Shown: positions 27,828 through 38,900 of the stretch, piece by piece
Position numbering within the stretch: position 1 is the first letter of the stretch
Layout: each line of letters opens with the position of its first letter
Assembly: GCA_012932295.1 (NCBI GenBank)
Contig: JAAONU010000004.1
Coordinates: 9,300,630-9,364,629, forward strand
Direction of reading: 5' to 3'
Source: Cyclina sinensis
Taxonomy: Eukaryota > Mollusca > Bivalvia > Venerida > Veneridae
DNA: 64,000 nucleotides
Made by a program: the position numbers and the translations under genes
Notes under the pieces: model-generated
Seen by the model: only the letters and a program-made list of their open reading frames with translations
What the model was told of the DNA's origin: nothing
Database searches by the model: none

Positions 27828-28652
27828 TTTGCATGTCTTTCTGTTTGTCTGCTTCTCTCAGTTTCAGTGTTTGCCATTTCATTCTTTTAAATTTTTTTAT
27901 CGTTTTGTTAAATGATGTTTTATAATATTTAAGTACTGTTTTTTTTTTCCTTCTAAATGTCCTGAAAACAAAATCTGGAATTGTGAAACTGTCATAAAGT
28001 AATAAAGTACACATTCTCGTATAGATTAGATCTCATGTGCAAACTTTCGGTCATACCGTTCAGAATTTTTAGATCAACACGACTAACATGTAATAGTAGC
28101 ATTCTGTTTAGCACGCCATTGAAATCGCAACAACTCTCTGATCGAAACATTGATGCAACACAGCGAATGTTTTCCCCCTTTTTTAAATGTAGAAGGTAGG
28201 ATACAGTTGAACAAGTGCGTGTTTGATGGAATCGACGAGTGGTGAGCGTTCAAGTCAGACTAACCGATTACAAATGAATCTTATTTTTTCGTAATTTTGG
28301 AAATTCATTTTTGTAGGTCGGCTTTTTCAAAAGATCAAAGAAAGAGGAAATGAAGCGTTTAATGAGACGGAATTCCTCTCCATTTTCGGATACAAATACA
28401 ACCACTGATAGTTCTGCCAGGATGAATGGCGGAACAGACAGTTCGCGCATGATGAGTTCAATAGAAGATACTGATGACTCGCAAAATCACGAGGCTCACG
28501 TGAATCCAGCAACCGATCTAGAAAATATCGACCGTCTCGATGGAGCGCCATCTAGTGTTACAGAAAAAAATTCAAACTTTTTGCGTGATTTAGAAAATGC
28601 AACGAATCGGCCGTTTTATAAAACAGACACGAGTTTGGCCTATAACACGTGA
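10477..28652 (+). CDS. Integrin alpha subunit, alpha-4/alpha-9-like
   Basis: Twenty-one exons: 10477-10700, 14055-14182, 14874-14989, 15558-15767, 15916-15964, 16277-16357, 17087-17172, 17504-17704, 18132-18240, 18628-18804, 19129-19308, 19803-19954, 20417-20566, 21104-21326, 22032-22302, 22711-22894, 24314-24421, 25104-25223, 25668-25742, 27495-27626 and 28317-28652. Total 1103 residues, with all phases matching. A signal peptide ends before FNVD (about residue 43). FG-GAP propeller motifs follow (LLVGAPKA, VMGAPG, IVAGAPRA, IIVGAPYY, IAIGAPYE, FAVGAYE), with Ca2+ loops DVNNDQLDD (331-339) and DINKDSYND (394-402). There is no I domain. Cys-rich thigh/calf regions lead to a transmembrane helix (about 970-991) and GFFKR (994-998). 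The motifs CAHRWK, VMGAPG..DW and EEGRVYVY favour the alpha-4/9 group over RGD- or laminin-type subunits. It should pair with a beta subunit at the cell surface. SKRR near 857 is a weak protease-site candidate. Met-8 or Met-9 could be the true start. Confidence 0.93.
11590..11680 (+). repeat. Poly-T and GTT simple repeat in integrin intron 1
   Basis: A (GTT)n tract runs into about 35 T residues, a short G run and more GTT. The long Leu/Phe-rich frame across it is a product of the repeat and not a gene. Confidence 0.9.
12736..13017 (+). repeat. Compound (GTT/GCT)n array with interspersed 22-bp spacer
   Basis: Blocks of GTT and GCT triplets alternate four times with a near-identical non-triplet segment (gcttatattagctgtcgtta). 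This gives a higher-order repeat of roughly 60-120 bp in integrin intron 1. The Leu- or Cys-homopolymer frame here is spurious. Confidence 0.85.
13365..13618 (-). mobile_element. tRNA-headed SINE, copy 2
   Basis: It shares the ggttctttaacat and ggtttaacgtctcatcc body motifs with the copy at 7575-7817. Its tRNA-like head, at the right end on the minus strand, includes gttctagcagtc and gcaagttctatcccc. It lies in integrin intron 1. A further diverged tRNA-like head may lie at about 13840-13905. Confidence 0.55.
14705..14820 (-). mobile_element. SINE head fragment in integrin intron 2
   Basis: On the minus strand it reads as a tRNA-like head with ggtaactcaaagg and the B-box-like gtcgcgaattcgatcccc. 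It matches the head of the two fuller SINE copies, but the body is truncated. Confidence 0.45.
19644..19722 (+). repeat. Interspersed ~75-bp repeat, copy 1
   Basis: The core tgaaaatgg.ctcg.cca.ctaacaagaa, followed by taatccat and ataaatg.gttaa, also occurs in the same orientation at 39545-39620. One copy is in an integrin intron and the other is in the neighbouring minus-strand gene, which suggests a dispersed element fragment. Confidence 0.6.
20832..21050 (+). repeat. 57-bp tandem repeat, about 4 copies, integrin intron
   Basis: The anchor agggtaagcaaactatt recurs at 20832, 20889, 20946 and 21003, an exact 57-bp period with few mismatches. Each unit contains AGGGTAAGC, close to a 5' splice-site consensus. 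The array ends about 55 bp before the next 3' splice site. Confidence 0.85.
21451..21696 (+). repeat. 80-bp tandem repeat, 3 copies, integrin intron
   Basis: tttattctcttataatgcat starts at 21451, 21531 and 21611. The period is exactly 80 bp with one or two substitutions per copy, so the expansion is recent. Confidence 0.9.
23625..24305 (+). repeat. Minisatellite of ~20-25 bp units, interrupted by foldback element
   Basis: Units like cgttttggtgttattt and gatgtcaagttttggcgtt repeat at 23640-23768 and 24120-24305. The two halves are the same minisatellite, split by about 350 bp of unrelated DNA that includes the palindrome at 23768-23943. The right half abuts the 3' splice site of integrin exon 17 (exon from 24314). 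Confidence 0.8.
23768..23943. mobile_element. Palindromic foldback element
   Basis: A near-perfect inverted repeat. The left arm starts ggaaatagatttta and continues through tgatatatcacgg, tgcgtagtaatttaatcac and aggcc. The right arm returns through ggcctgagtgattaa, ttacgcat, ccgtgatatata and taaaatctatttcc. The centre is at about 23853. A further related end (ctgatatatcacgctcaa) lies near 24053-24070, so the complete insertion may extend to about 24095. There is no coding capacity. Confidence 0.65.
24857..25030. mobile_element. TA-flanked pogo/Tigger-like MITE
   Basis: The 174-bp element has inverted ends: CAGTCGAAACGCGATCG on the left, and CAGTCGAATCGGGATTC on the complementary strand at the right. 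Both ends abut TA dinucleotides (24855-24856, 25031-25032), the target duplication expected of Tc1/mariner/pogo elements. A CAGTCGA-type terminus is usual in the pogo group. There is no open frame, so it is non-autonomous. It lies in an integrin intron. Confidence 0.6.
25226..25290 (+). repeat. 21-22 bp tandem repeat overlapping a splice donor
   Basis: Three copies of gagtactcgaaacagaaaaa start at 25226, 25247 and 25269. The first unit begins inside the 5' splice site of integrin exon 18 (exon ends at 25223, followed by gtgagtactcg). The donor core is therefore part of the repeat. Confidence 0.8.
25500..25625 (+). repeat. Degenerate repeat of gcgaatc/gactcac units
   Basis: Diverged copies resembling gaaaagcgaatcatggctcac recur four to five times just upstream of the 3' splice site of integrin exon 19 (exon from 25668). 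No other function is visible. Confidence 0.5.
27774..27822 (+). repeat. (TC)n microsatellite
   Basis: A TC dinucleotide run, interrupted once by a TATT, in the last integrin intron. The Ser/Leu and Arg/Glu frames across it are spurious. Confidence 0.9.
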
Positions 28653-29020
28653 CAAAAGTAAATACAGTATCCATTATAACGAAAGTGTCATAATGCTCAG
28701 TTTTGTATGTTGATTTTTATGATTAAATGTGTACATGTAAAAAGTCAAAGATCCTGTATTCAGACTTTTTCTTGGTTTTGTAAAATGAAAAATTGTTTTC
28801 AAGCCGTGAAACAGCTTTGAGTTTTACCTCATGTTTGGAGGAATTGCCTAATTTGTAACAAATTGTCAAATGCCTTGTATATTGTAATGTTTGTTAATCT
28901 TGATACACGTATGTGCTTGATATTAAAACATTTTTTGTAAAACTCTAAAAAGTACTAAATGATAATAAAATGTATTTGTGTAAATAATCAAATTTTTTTT
29001 TTTTGGGGGGGGGGGGGGAC
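28653..29020 (+). other. Integrin 3' UTR with candidate poly(A) signal
   Basis: Non-coding sequence after the stop at 28650-28652. AATAAA at 28964-28969 is the likely polyadenylation signal. About 12 T then 14 G residues follow at 28993-29018, a homopolymer pair outside any gene. Confidence 0.5.
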
Positions 29021-32000
29021 GAGTAAATTGTATCGTCGCTGCGGAGACTGGTTTCAAAGAATTATTTAAACAGTCTATTTTTGTGGCCCATAAAAGTGTT
29101 ATGAGAAGTCCTTTGATGTAACTGGAACTATGTGACTTTTTGAGCTTGTTTTGTCTGTTTTTATAAATTGTTGAATTGTGATAACTTATGTTAATCATTA
29201 ATCAGCAACTCCAAGTAAGTATACGCCAAGAACCTGGCCTTAGATTTTTCAAAATTCACGGGTTGAAAGAAAATAGGTTATATCTGCTTCTAAATTCTGT
29301 GTTTAACTTAGTAAGAAACTTTCACTCCCACCCTCTACCCCCACCCCACACCCCCGACACACAACACACCACCACCACCATCAACACTCCTGGAGGTACT
29401 GATAGACAAACATAAGTGGGATGTTCAACAAGTTTCGTTGTATTTTATCACGATGATAAAATTTAATAACAGGATACAAGAAAATATGGCAGAACAGTAT
29501 CTAAACAATACTGAGATATATTTAAAGCGATGTTTTAAGCAAGTTCTTTTGTTAAAATCGACAGCGACAAAATAAAAGTCCTGATGGAAGCAGGGGAGAT
29601 CATTTTTGTTATGTTCAATATTCACAAAAATCAGCTTAAGCTAATTTACGAAAAGTGTTCATTTCCCGGACGGACCAGTTGGCAGTGGAAGACTTGACTT
29701 CCCATGTTTAAAAAGAAAAATTTACCAAAAAGTCAATAATTATTATGACGAAACCAAAAAAGTGTAGGTATTTCATTTTCAAAGGTCCAGTTGAATAATC
29801 ACCTATAGTACCGTGTATCAGGTCATCGATTTTAAAACAAAAATACATGGCCTGTTCTAAAATTAATAAAATCTATCTGACGAACACAACTTTTAAAAAG
29901 GCCAATTTTGTAACAGGAGATTAAATGTTTTGAGAACGTTAGGAAAGGGAGAATATTTTGTACATAAAACAAGACAAAGCCGCTCATAGGTGTCTAGATT
30001 TATAGATTCAAATATCTTGAGTCATATATATAACACATCCGTGGTATAATGCCTTCAATAGCATAGCCTTGGTCATTTACGATGGTCATATGTAAGATAA
30101 ATGACGACAAAAGAGAGTAAAAATACACTTGTAAAGCGGTGGCTTGTAGTAAATGAATACTGCAATCTTGCACCACTGAGCAACACTTTTTTAATTGCCG
30201 CTAATAATAATTCGACTCCGTAAGGATTGTCTTGTTTTTTGTATTTGAATAGTTTTGTTGACGTGTGAGTGTTTTTATTGACGTTAATGTATTTAAAGGA
30301 AGAACCGAATGCGATAATAGTTCGCTTCAGTAAATGCAAATACTGATAATGAAAACGAGTGAGATGTCAACTTTTTAGGCACCTTAAGGGTCACCCCTCT
30401 TATTCTCCCTGTCACACAGTTATGTATGGGTTTGGAAACCATTCCATACTAACCACAACCGCAATGCATAGCATAGAATATATGAATTACAAATCTTAAT
30501 ATCATAAAAGTTTTCATTTTCTGATATATTAACATACAGTAAGATATGCTGGACGGGTACTTATTCAATACTGTATTCAGGAATCTCGTTCTGTATTACA
30601 AAATGAAGTCAAAAGGGAAAAGCCAAATTTATATGCACACACCAGTTTAGGAACTTTGTCAACTTAGCTCAACACAACTCAGCTCAACTCGTATTTTTAT
30701 GAGAGTAATATTGTTGTACAATCATTTTAACACAGTAAAACATTACATAAAAACCTTTACATTACATACATAAAAGCAATAAAACATAAAAAACAGGCTG
30801 CACAAAGCCGTTCTTACACAGGAATTATAAAAAGACTGAAATATAGGTATAAAGATACATTATACCAATGTAACATATTCTTAAAACAATAGTACTGAAT
30901 CCCTTAGGGTTTTTTTTTATCAACTGCGGCAACACAAAGCTTGGTAATCTCATTCATAGGAGATGTCTAGAAAATAATAGATTTCTTTCTGCGGAGATTG
31001 TAAGACATGACAAGGAGGGACTCTTTTTTTGGTTTTACAATATTCCTCCGCTGATTTTGATTAACAGTTTTTTTGGTCAATATGTACAGTTTTCTCCGGG
31101 AGGCTTAAAAATAGGAAACCAATAAATTTACTCAAGTTTACTCGTCCCGCTAATATTATTATCATATTTTGAAAGTTTATGAAAACGAAACTGATAATAA
31201 ATAAAATGTCAAAGAGTGAAGATATTTCTTTTTATTAAAAATTTTATGCCACAACTGTTTTAGGAACGGTGGCGTATAGAAATGTTGTTGTTTTTCTTTC
31301 TTTCTTTCTTTTTTGCATTTTTGTTCCGACGTTTTGCCTATCCAGGAGTAAATGACTGCTTTGATCCAATCCTTTATGACTAAGTGACACTAGCTAAAAC
31401 TTAAGTGTATGTAAATTAAAGTAAATGGAGAAAAATTATCATACAGGGAAGAAAGCTATAAATTGGACTATCTAGAGCGATATAGATTTAACCAGCGGTC
31501 TTAATTCCACTGGGTATCATTTTCAGTATATTTCAAGGTAATTAAACTGTTCTTCTGTCATTTTAACTTTCACTAAAAGTTTATATTTGTTCTAATTTAC
31601 GGAGGAATGGCAAACACATAGTATATTTGTATTCAATAAAGATATATTATATATATCACGTATGTGTTCACTAATGATGTATAATATATATCACATAAGT
31701 GTTCACTAATGAAAATAATGTATATCACATATGTGTTCAATAGTGATTTATCATGTATATCACATATATGTTCACTAATAATGTTTAATGTATATGACAT
31801 ATGTGTTCACTAATGATGCATACTGTATATCACATATGTGTCCACTAGTGATATATAATGCATATTACATATGCATTAACACATTACACACATTTCTCCT
31901 CAAAGAAAGATGGATATGTTTGGTGTCTGAATATATCAAAAAATTATATGACAAAAATGTCTTGATCGAATTAATTGCTTAAATGTTAAGATGAGTAAAA

Positions 32001-32987
32001 TTTACAAGAAATACACAACTGCTATGATATGGTCGAAATTTTATTTCATAATCGTTCAAAATAAAACATATTCCATAAAGTACAAAGTTTCAATAAAATT
32101 CTTTCCTGCTCAAAGAACGAAATTAACATGCCTCATAGAATGTGTGTTTATCAATGAGACACCGATAGAAAACTAACGTCTTTTGCCTTTCTATTTATCG
32201 TTAAAACATTTAAGACTGAAAAAAAACACCTTCCAAACTGACAGAATGTTTAAGCACCAATCAAGTCCACTAAAACTACCCCATTTTAAGAACGACAGCA
32301 CGTTAAACATAAATATAAGTAGCAAACGAATGACATATTTTGACAGAAGATCATTTTATCGTCTTGGTATGTTTTTTAAACCTTTGTACATGTTTCCTTT
32401 TTTTCCATTTTATTTTCTTTCTTTTTTTTAAGTAAAGACAAAAAACTCTTCAAGTCAGGGTCGATTGTCCAAAGCTATAAAAGTTTACAATACAGCCAAA
32501 ATAAGCAGAGATACAAAATTAACAAAATACACAATACTTAATTAAAAATATAGGACTGGTGTGTTAAATTCTAATGGCTTAAATAAAAATATGACAATTG
32601 AATTTAGCAGCTTTTTGTTTATCAAATGGACACACCTCGCAAAAAAAAACGAAAAGGTTTAATATGTTAGTCAAGAAACACAAAAATCATTAAAAATTTC
32701 TATGGCAACTAGTTTCTCTTCCGACCCTACCTGCTTTCCGGAACTTTACATATCAAAGCAGTATTAAGAGTTTTCACAAAACAGTTCAAGACAGCTTGGA
32801 CATGTGGAAATATAAACTAAAATTTAAAATAATCTTCATTTCTTTTCATATTTTTCTTTTCATTGACCTTGAACGTTTATCAATGTTTATCAAACCTTTT
32901 TTTAGAAAGCGTGTGTAAAGATTTAGAAGGAAAACATCCAAATCTTTCAAACTGAATGAAAATCGTTTAAGTGTTGTTTCCATAATT
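29021..32987. other. Intergenic region between convergent genes
   Basis: No supported gene. It contains a CA/CCA-rich stretch (about 29330-29385), a (TTTC)n run near 31288-31310 and a tandem repeat at 31632-31880. It separates the 3' ends of the integrin (+) and the first paralogue (-), so it must hold both transcript ends. Short frames here show no domain, signal peptide or neighbouring splice sites that fit together. Confidence 0.5.
31632..31880 (+). repeat. ~38-bp tandem repeat, 6-7 copies
   Basis: Units like atatcacatatgtgttcact, followed by aatgatgtataatgt, repeat with variable length. They are AT-rich and partly self-complementary (cacatatgtg). They lie in the intergenic region. Confidence 0.75.
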
Positions 32988-35900
32988 TTACGACTCGTCT
33001 CCATCTGTTAAAAGTCTCTGGTAGCCCTCCTTGACAACGGTATTCCGTCGGTGGCGTTTGTAGCATGTGCAGACGACAACAGTCAAGGTCAAGGCAGTTA
33101 TCATGACAGCCATACTGATACCAACCAAAGTCCCCATTTCGTATCCTTCCGGTCTCTGAAAAGGGAGAAAATGTTTAATGTTTTTGGCTGTATTTATCTA
33201 CTGTACTTCCTCAGATAATTTTCTATTCTTGTGATTTAATCATGCGCAAAGTAACTGAAATACCTTAATTTCAGCCAATAATTTTGTTAAATGGACATGC
33301 ACATTTGTCATCTAAACTAAAGACTTCCTGACCTTCAATAATAAACGATAGGTCTATATAACTTTTCAAATTCTGGGGTCATTCTCTCATCTGAAATTTG
33401 AAACGATGCAATTTGCTTAAAAACGCAAAATGTCCGCGCCTCATTCACACACAAAACTGGAAAATCTACCAGACAGAATAGAAAAAGTCAAGAAGATAAA
33501 AAGAGAGTTCGACATTGCTGAGTTTTACAAATTGTCCTATGTAATCTTTTGTTTATTTTAAAGATGGAAACGGTTAACCGAATCACCGGTTAACCGTTCG
33601 AACGTCAGATTATCGGTTACAAATTTCACTAACCGGTTTTTCGAAAAATAAGTAAAAACTGAATGTCTCTGTTTTGGGCGTTAATCTTTCAAGCACAGTT
33701 GATGCAAACGAGTGTCAGTCGGTGTATCCGGTTTGTGCGTAATTATTTGTATATTATACGTCCTATATTTAAAACGTAGAACTCTCAAATTTGTCTGTAT
33801 TCTGGTAAATAACCCTGAAACATCTCTATTTTCTGATTCTTATCCTATATATAAGACGTCGAACAGACAAAAATAAATAAATTTTTCTATAAAACGTCTA
33901 GCGCCTGACCAAAATGAATTTATACAGGTAGTGTAGTCAGAAAATTATTTATAATTTTGCTTACCCTGAGTAGAGCTATGCAAACATCTCTATCAAAGTT
34001 ACAGTTGTCAATCAAATTATTCACCACCGAAGTAAACCACGCCCACGGTTTAAAACTGCAGAAAAAAATCTAACTTTAATTGTGGAGCATCTAAAAATAC
34101 TACTTAAGTACTTGTGCACTTAATCACTCACACTTGACGATTGCTAATTTCGCAATGGTAATCATTACTTTAAGTTGTATTTAAGAGTCTATGGCAACTC
34201 TTAAACCATTAAACGTATTTTCAATTTTGAATAATTGTTTTCTAATACTTGACACATATAGACAAAATTTCTTGAGAAAATCATATTTAAATCCATTCAC
34301 AAAAATCAGTTTGCCCGACACGTCTTTTTGTGTATCTGAAAAATGTCTTGAAACCAAACCTGTGAAATGTTTCTGCTTCACCTGGGCACGAGTTTTCAAC
34401 ACATATTAAGCCCTTGGTCATCTGAAAATGGATAATGATCAATTAAGTCGAGTTCAAGAAATAGGTAAATAAAATTTAATGATCAACATTATTTTTTGTC
34501 CAATCACATTGCAGTATTTTTCAAATTTCTGCTAAGTCTAACTTTGGTTTCTGTGTACTAACTAAATTTAATGATCAACATTATTTTTTGTCCAATCACA
34601 TTGCAGTATTTTTCAAATTTCTGCTAAGTCTAACTTTGGTTTCTGTGTACTAACTAAATTTAATGATCAACATTATTTTTTGTCCAATCACATTGCAGTA
34701 TTTTTCAAATTTCTGCTAAGCCTAACTTTGGTTTCTGTGTACTAACTAAATTTAATGATCAACATTATTTTTTGTCCAATCACATTGCAGTATTTTTCAA
34801 ATTTCTGCTAAGTCTAACTTTGGTTTCTGTGTACTAACTAAATTTAATGATCAACATTATTTTTTGTCCAATCACATTGCAGTATTTTTCAAATTTCTGC
34901 TAAGCCTAACTTTGGTTTCTGTGTACTAACTAAATTTAATGATCAACATTATTTTTTGTCAAATCACATTGCAGTATTTTTCAAATTTCTGCTAAGCCTA
35001 ACTTTGGTTTCTGTGTACTAACTAAATTTAATGATCAACATTATTTTTTGTCAAATCACATTGCAGTATTTTTCAAATTTCTGCTAAGCCTAACTTTGGT
35101 TTCTGTGTACTAACTAAATTTAATGATCAACATTATTTTTTGTCAAATCACATTGCAGTATTTTTCAAATTTCTGCTAAGCCTAACTTTGGTTTCTGTGT
35201 ACTAACTAAATTTAATGATCAACATTATTTTTTGTCCAATCACATTGCAGTATTTTTCAAATTTCTGCTAAGTCTAACTTTGGTTTCTGTGTACTAACTA
35301 AATTTAATGATCAACATTATTTTTTGTCCAATCACATTGCAGTATTTTTCAAATTTCTGCTAAGTCTAACTTTGGTTTCTGTGTACTAACTAAATTTAAT
35401 GATCAACATTATTTTTTGTCCAATCACATTGCAGTATTTTTTAAATTTCTGCTTAGTCTAACTTTGGTTTATGTGTACTAACTAAATTAAATTAACTTAA
35501 TCAGGTCCGTCTAACCACGCGGTTCAGAGAGATGCTTTGTATTTAGTTTAAAAATAATGTTGATCATTAAATAGGTTAATGTTTAATAATACGCATTAAC
35601 AAAAATAAATTGATCAGGCGTATTAAACACTAACCTATTCATGTTGTGTTTTTTTGTTTTTGTATTTTACCGAGCATCAACAAACAGATATAGTCCAGAA
35701 ACGACATCATCGTCATCATCATTAACAACCTTTCTTTGTCAGCAGCACCATCTTTTTTTAGTAACTATTTTCATCACGATGTGTTGTTGTTGTTGTCGTT
35801 AGAAGTAGTAGTAGTAGGAGGAGGAGGAGGAGGGGGGGTAAAAGTAGTATCATTGTTATAATGATATCGCATTATTATATAGTCAACTAAAAATGTGTGT

Positions 35901-38900
35901 TGATTTCAGTACTTATACACTTACTTCCGCTTCCGGTGACTGACAGGTGCCGTCTGCTTCTTCCTCGCCAGAGTTCTGTAACAACAATAATAAAAAACAT
36001 ATATACACAAGATGACTGTACATAGATGGCATTAGGTCTTAGGTTCGAATCCCTACTACTGTGGTGCTTACCGGACAAAGACGCTGAAGCCAGTCATTCA
36101 GTTCAACTGAAAATTGTTATGGCCATTGAATAACGACAGTCATAAAATGAATATTTGCTGTTAGAAAGAATCTTTTACCATGATACGAGAATACGAGAAA
36201 CACAAGAATGTTGCAAAAAAAGGATAAATTATGAAAAACTCCAGATCAAACTGTGTATAATTGTTGAAACAGTTGTAAATGCGAAGGATCATTTTCCTTC
36301 AAACTTTCCATTTGCACTTTCAGTTGTTATAAGAGTCTTTTGAAGCAGATTTGTGGGCGGATGAAAATATAAATAAAAACGTGTCCTACAGAATTTAAAT
36401 TTTCAGAAATGTTCAAACCCTTGATCTCATGATGTCCGCTAAGGTCACGTGTACGGCAGTGATCACGTGTTTGTAACATGATGACGTCAAGTCAGGATTC
36501 TTTTTCAGCCCGCAGATAAGGTTTAGGACTTCGGACGTGAAAACCATTTCCTGAAAGATATGAGTATTTACTTAAATGTAATATTTTTGTGTAAGAATGT
36601 TCAAAGACTTAAGAAGGACCGAGCTCAGAGTATATAACGCCGAATGATGTGAGTCCGAATCCCAGTGTGAATTCGAACTAGATCTAACTACGACTGTAAT
36701 TTTCTTTCAGTTCGTAACAACGAGAGTGCCTGTTTCAGTTAAGCTGTTAGAAAATTTGAGTATTCAAACAAAGTAAGACAAAGTTCACAGTAAGAAAAAC
36801 GTTTGCAGTAAAAAGTAATCAATTCAGTATGTCTACCCAAACACATGTTACCTTGTTCTTTAAAGCCTATCATATTTCAATAAAGAGTGTGGTTCAAGAC
36901 AACTTTTTTCTTGCTATTCTTCGAGGTAAGACAACTGTTCGGAAGTCCGAAGAGTTAAAATCCCCGGTGGTTTCAGTTTTGTTGCGAGATACCCATAGGA
37001 AAAGGTAATGATTCTCGGTCAAGTCAATTATGAAAGATCCTTTGGAAAGACGTGCTTTGCAACAAGAGCTTTGGTGGATCCAGTCTATAGTTCCAGCTTT
37101 TGACGTCTGCTTTGGCTAGTTATTGTGCTTCGTGAGCATATTAATCTGACTCATGTATCAATGGCTCATTGCAATACCATAGTAAAATCTTCATTTATAT
37201 TGACATATCATGCACTGGGACATCGTTATATTGTTTTGCGATAATTTTCAGACCAAGATATCTCGCTACACTATTGTAATTTCATAACTTGTTTTAAAAT
37301 GCAGGCTTAGATATCGCGTGTTGCATTCTAGACATATACGTGCATGTAAATAGTATATATTATTTTGCAATGAATTACATATTACATATTTTTCAGGGAA
37401 TAGTTCAAAACAACACTATCTGCGTCTTAGTTTGTGTGTAGTTACAATTCTTTTCTGTATGTATGAATGAAAAGATAATAGGAAACCTTTTAACTTTGCT
37501 TCATGAAGCCACAAGCTGTCGCCTTGGGAATTGATTTGCTGGGTGTTTTTATGTATAGGTATTACATATAACCACTTTTGTAAAAAATCAATGTAAGCTC
37601 TGTATAATTTTGTATGCTTACAAACATCAAAACGATTAAATAAAGTATGTATAAAAACATGACTGATCACTGTTTGATATTTACATAATATTTACAGGTT
37701 TAATCACATATTTTTAAAATTTGTCGAAATAATTTAGTCAAGGCTTAAATCAAGAAAACTAAGTTGTGAAATAATATACATGAAAATTGAAAACTGGCTA
37801 AGATATGAAACAAGAACCTGTAATTAATAATTTACAGATAGAATATCTTGTCGATATAAAACCCATACTTAATATTCTCTCACCGAGTACGAAGAACAGT
37901 TTTTGAAACTGTTGGCCAGCGTGAGAATGCATGGCTTCACTTGTGGCTGACACATGCTGGCTGCTATTTCCGACTCCATCACCATGTCCACCCTTTCAAC
38001 GATCAGGGCTTCCCAGTAGTCAAACCGGTCCTATAAAATATAGATTTTTTTACTACCCCAAAAAAACCCTTTTGAAACTCATGTCAGTAAACCTTTGACG
38101 TCTTAAAAGACATTATGAAGCGTCTTACTTAATGTTAAATAATTTCGGCCTCTAAAACAATACATTATAGATTTCAAAGATGTTTTAAAGCACTTAAAGT
38201 TCACTAACATTATATGAAATCTATATTCATTACGTTGCATTAGCTATAAAGCGTCAGATTAAATATAACGTATATTTGTTTAATGTAACATGATTAAATG
38301 TATGAAAAATGAAATCATTACACATTCATTCATATTACACACGTTATTACTAAACTCATTCAATACATTTGTATGAAATTTAAATTCATAAGATTTGTAA
38401 ATTTGTGTTAGATCCTATATATGTATGAAATGTAAACTGATGTCAGATCCTTTATATGTGAAATGTAGACGCATGTCAAATCCAACATAAGAATTGTAAA
38501 CTCATATCAGATCCTATATATATGAAATGTAAAACTAGTGTCAGATCTTATATATGAAATGAAAAATTATGTCAGATCCCATATTTGTTCACATACCTGT
38601 AGACACCATTCGCCTTTGGAACAACTCATCATGAGAGCGTCCAGTACTGTGCCAGAAAAGAACACAGAGTACAAGTCCCAGAATGAGACATCCGTCATAT
38701 CCTCGGGCACGGAGCAAAAATTCTAGAAGATAGAGAAATATAAAACAATATCATACTCTGGCACGGTGTGAGAATTCAAGAAGAGATGTAACTATTTAAC
38801 AATATCATAATCTACCGATGTAACTATTTTATAACATCATAATCTAGCACTTGGCAGTTATTCTAGATGCGAAGGAAAATTTCAAACAATATCATAATAT

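Noticed and set aside
34477..35490. CRISPR-like regular array
   Set aside because: Units are contiguous 92-bp direct repeats without unique spacers, in an intron of an animal gene.
35940..36070. B-box-like taggttcgaatccctac near 36047
   Set aside because: Isolated match without an A-box at the right distance; too weak to call a SINE.
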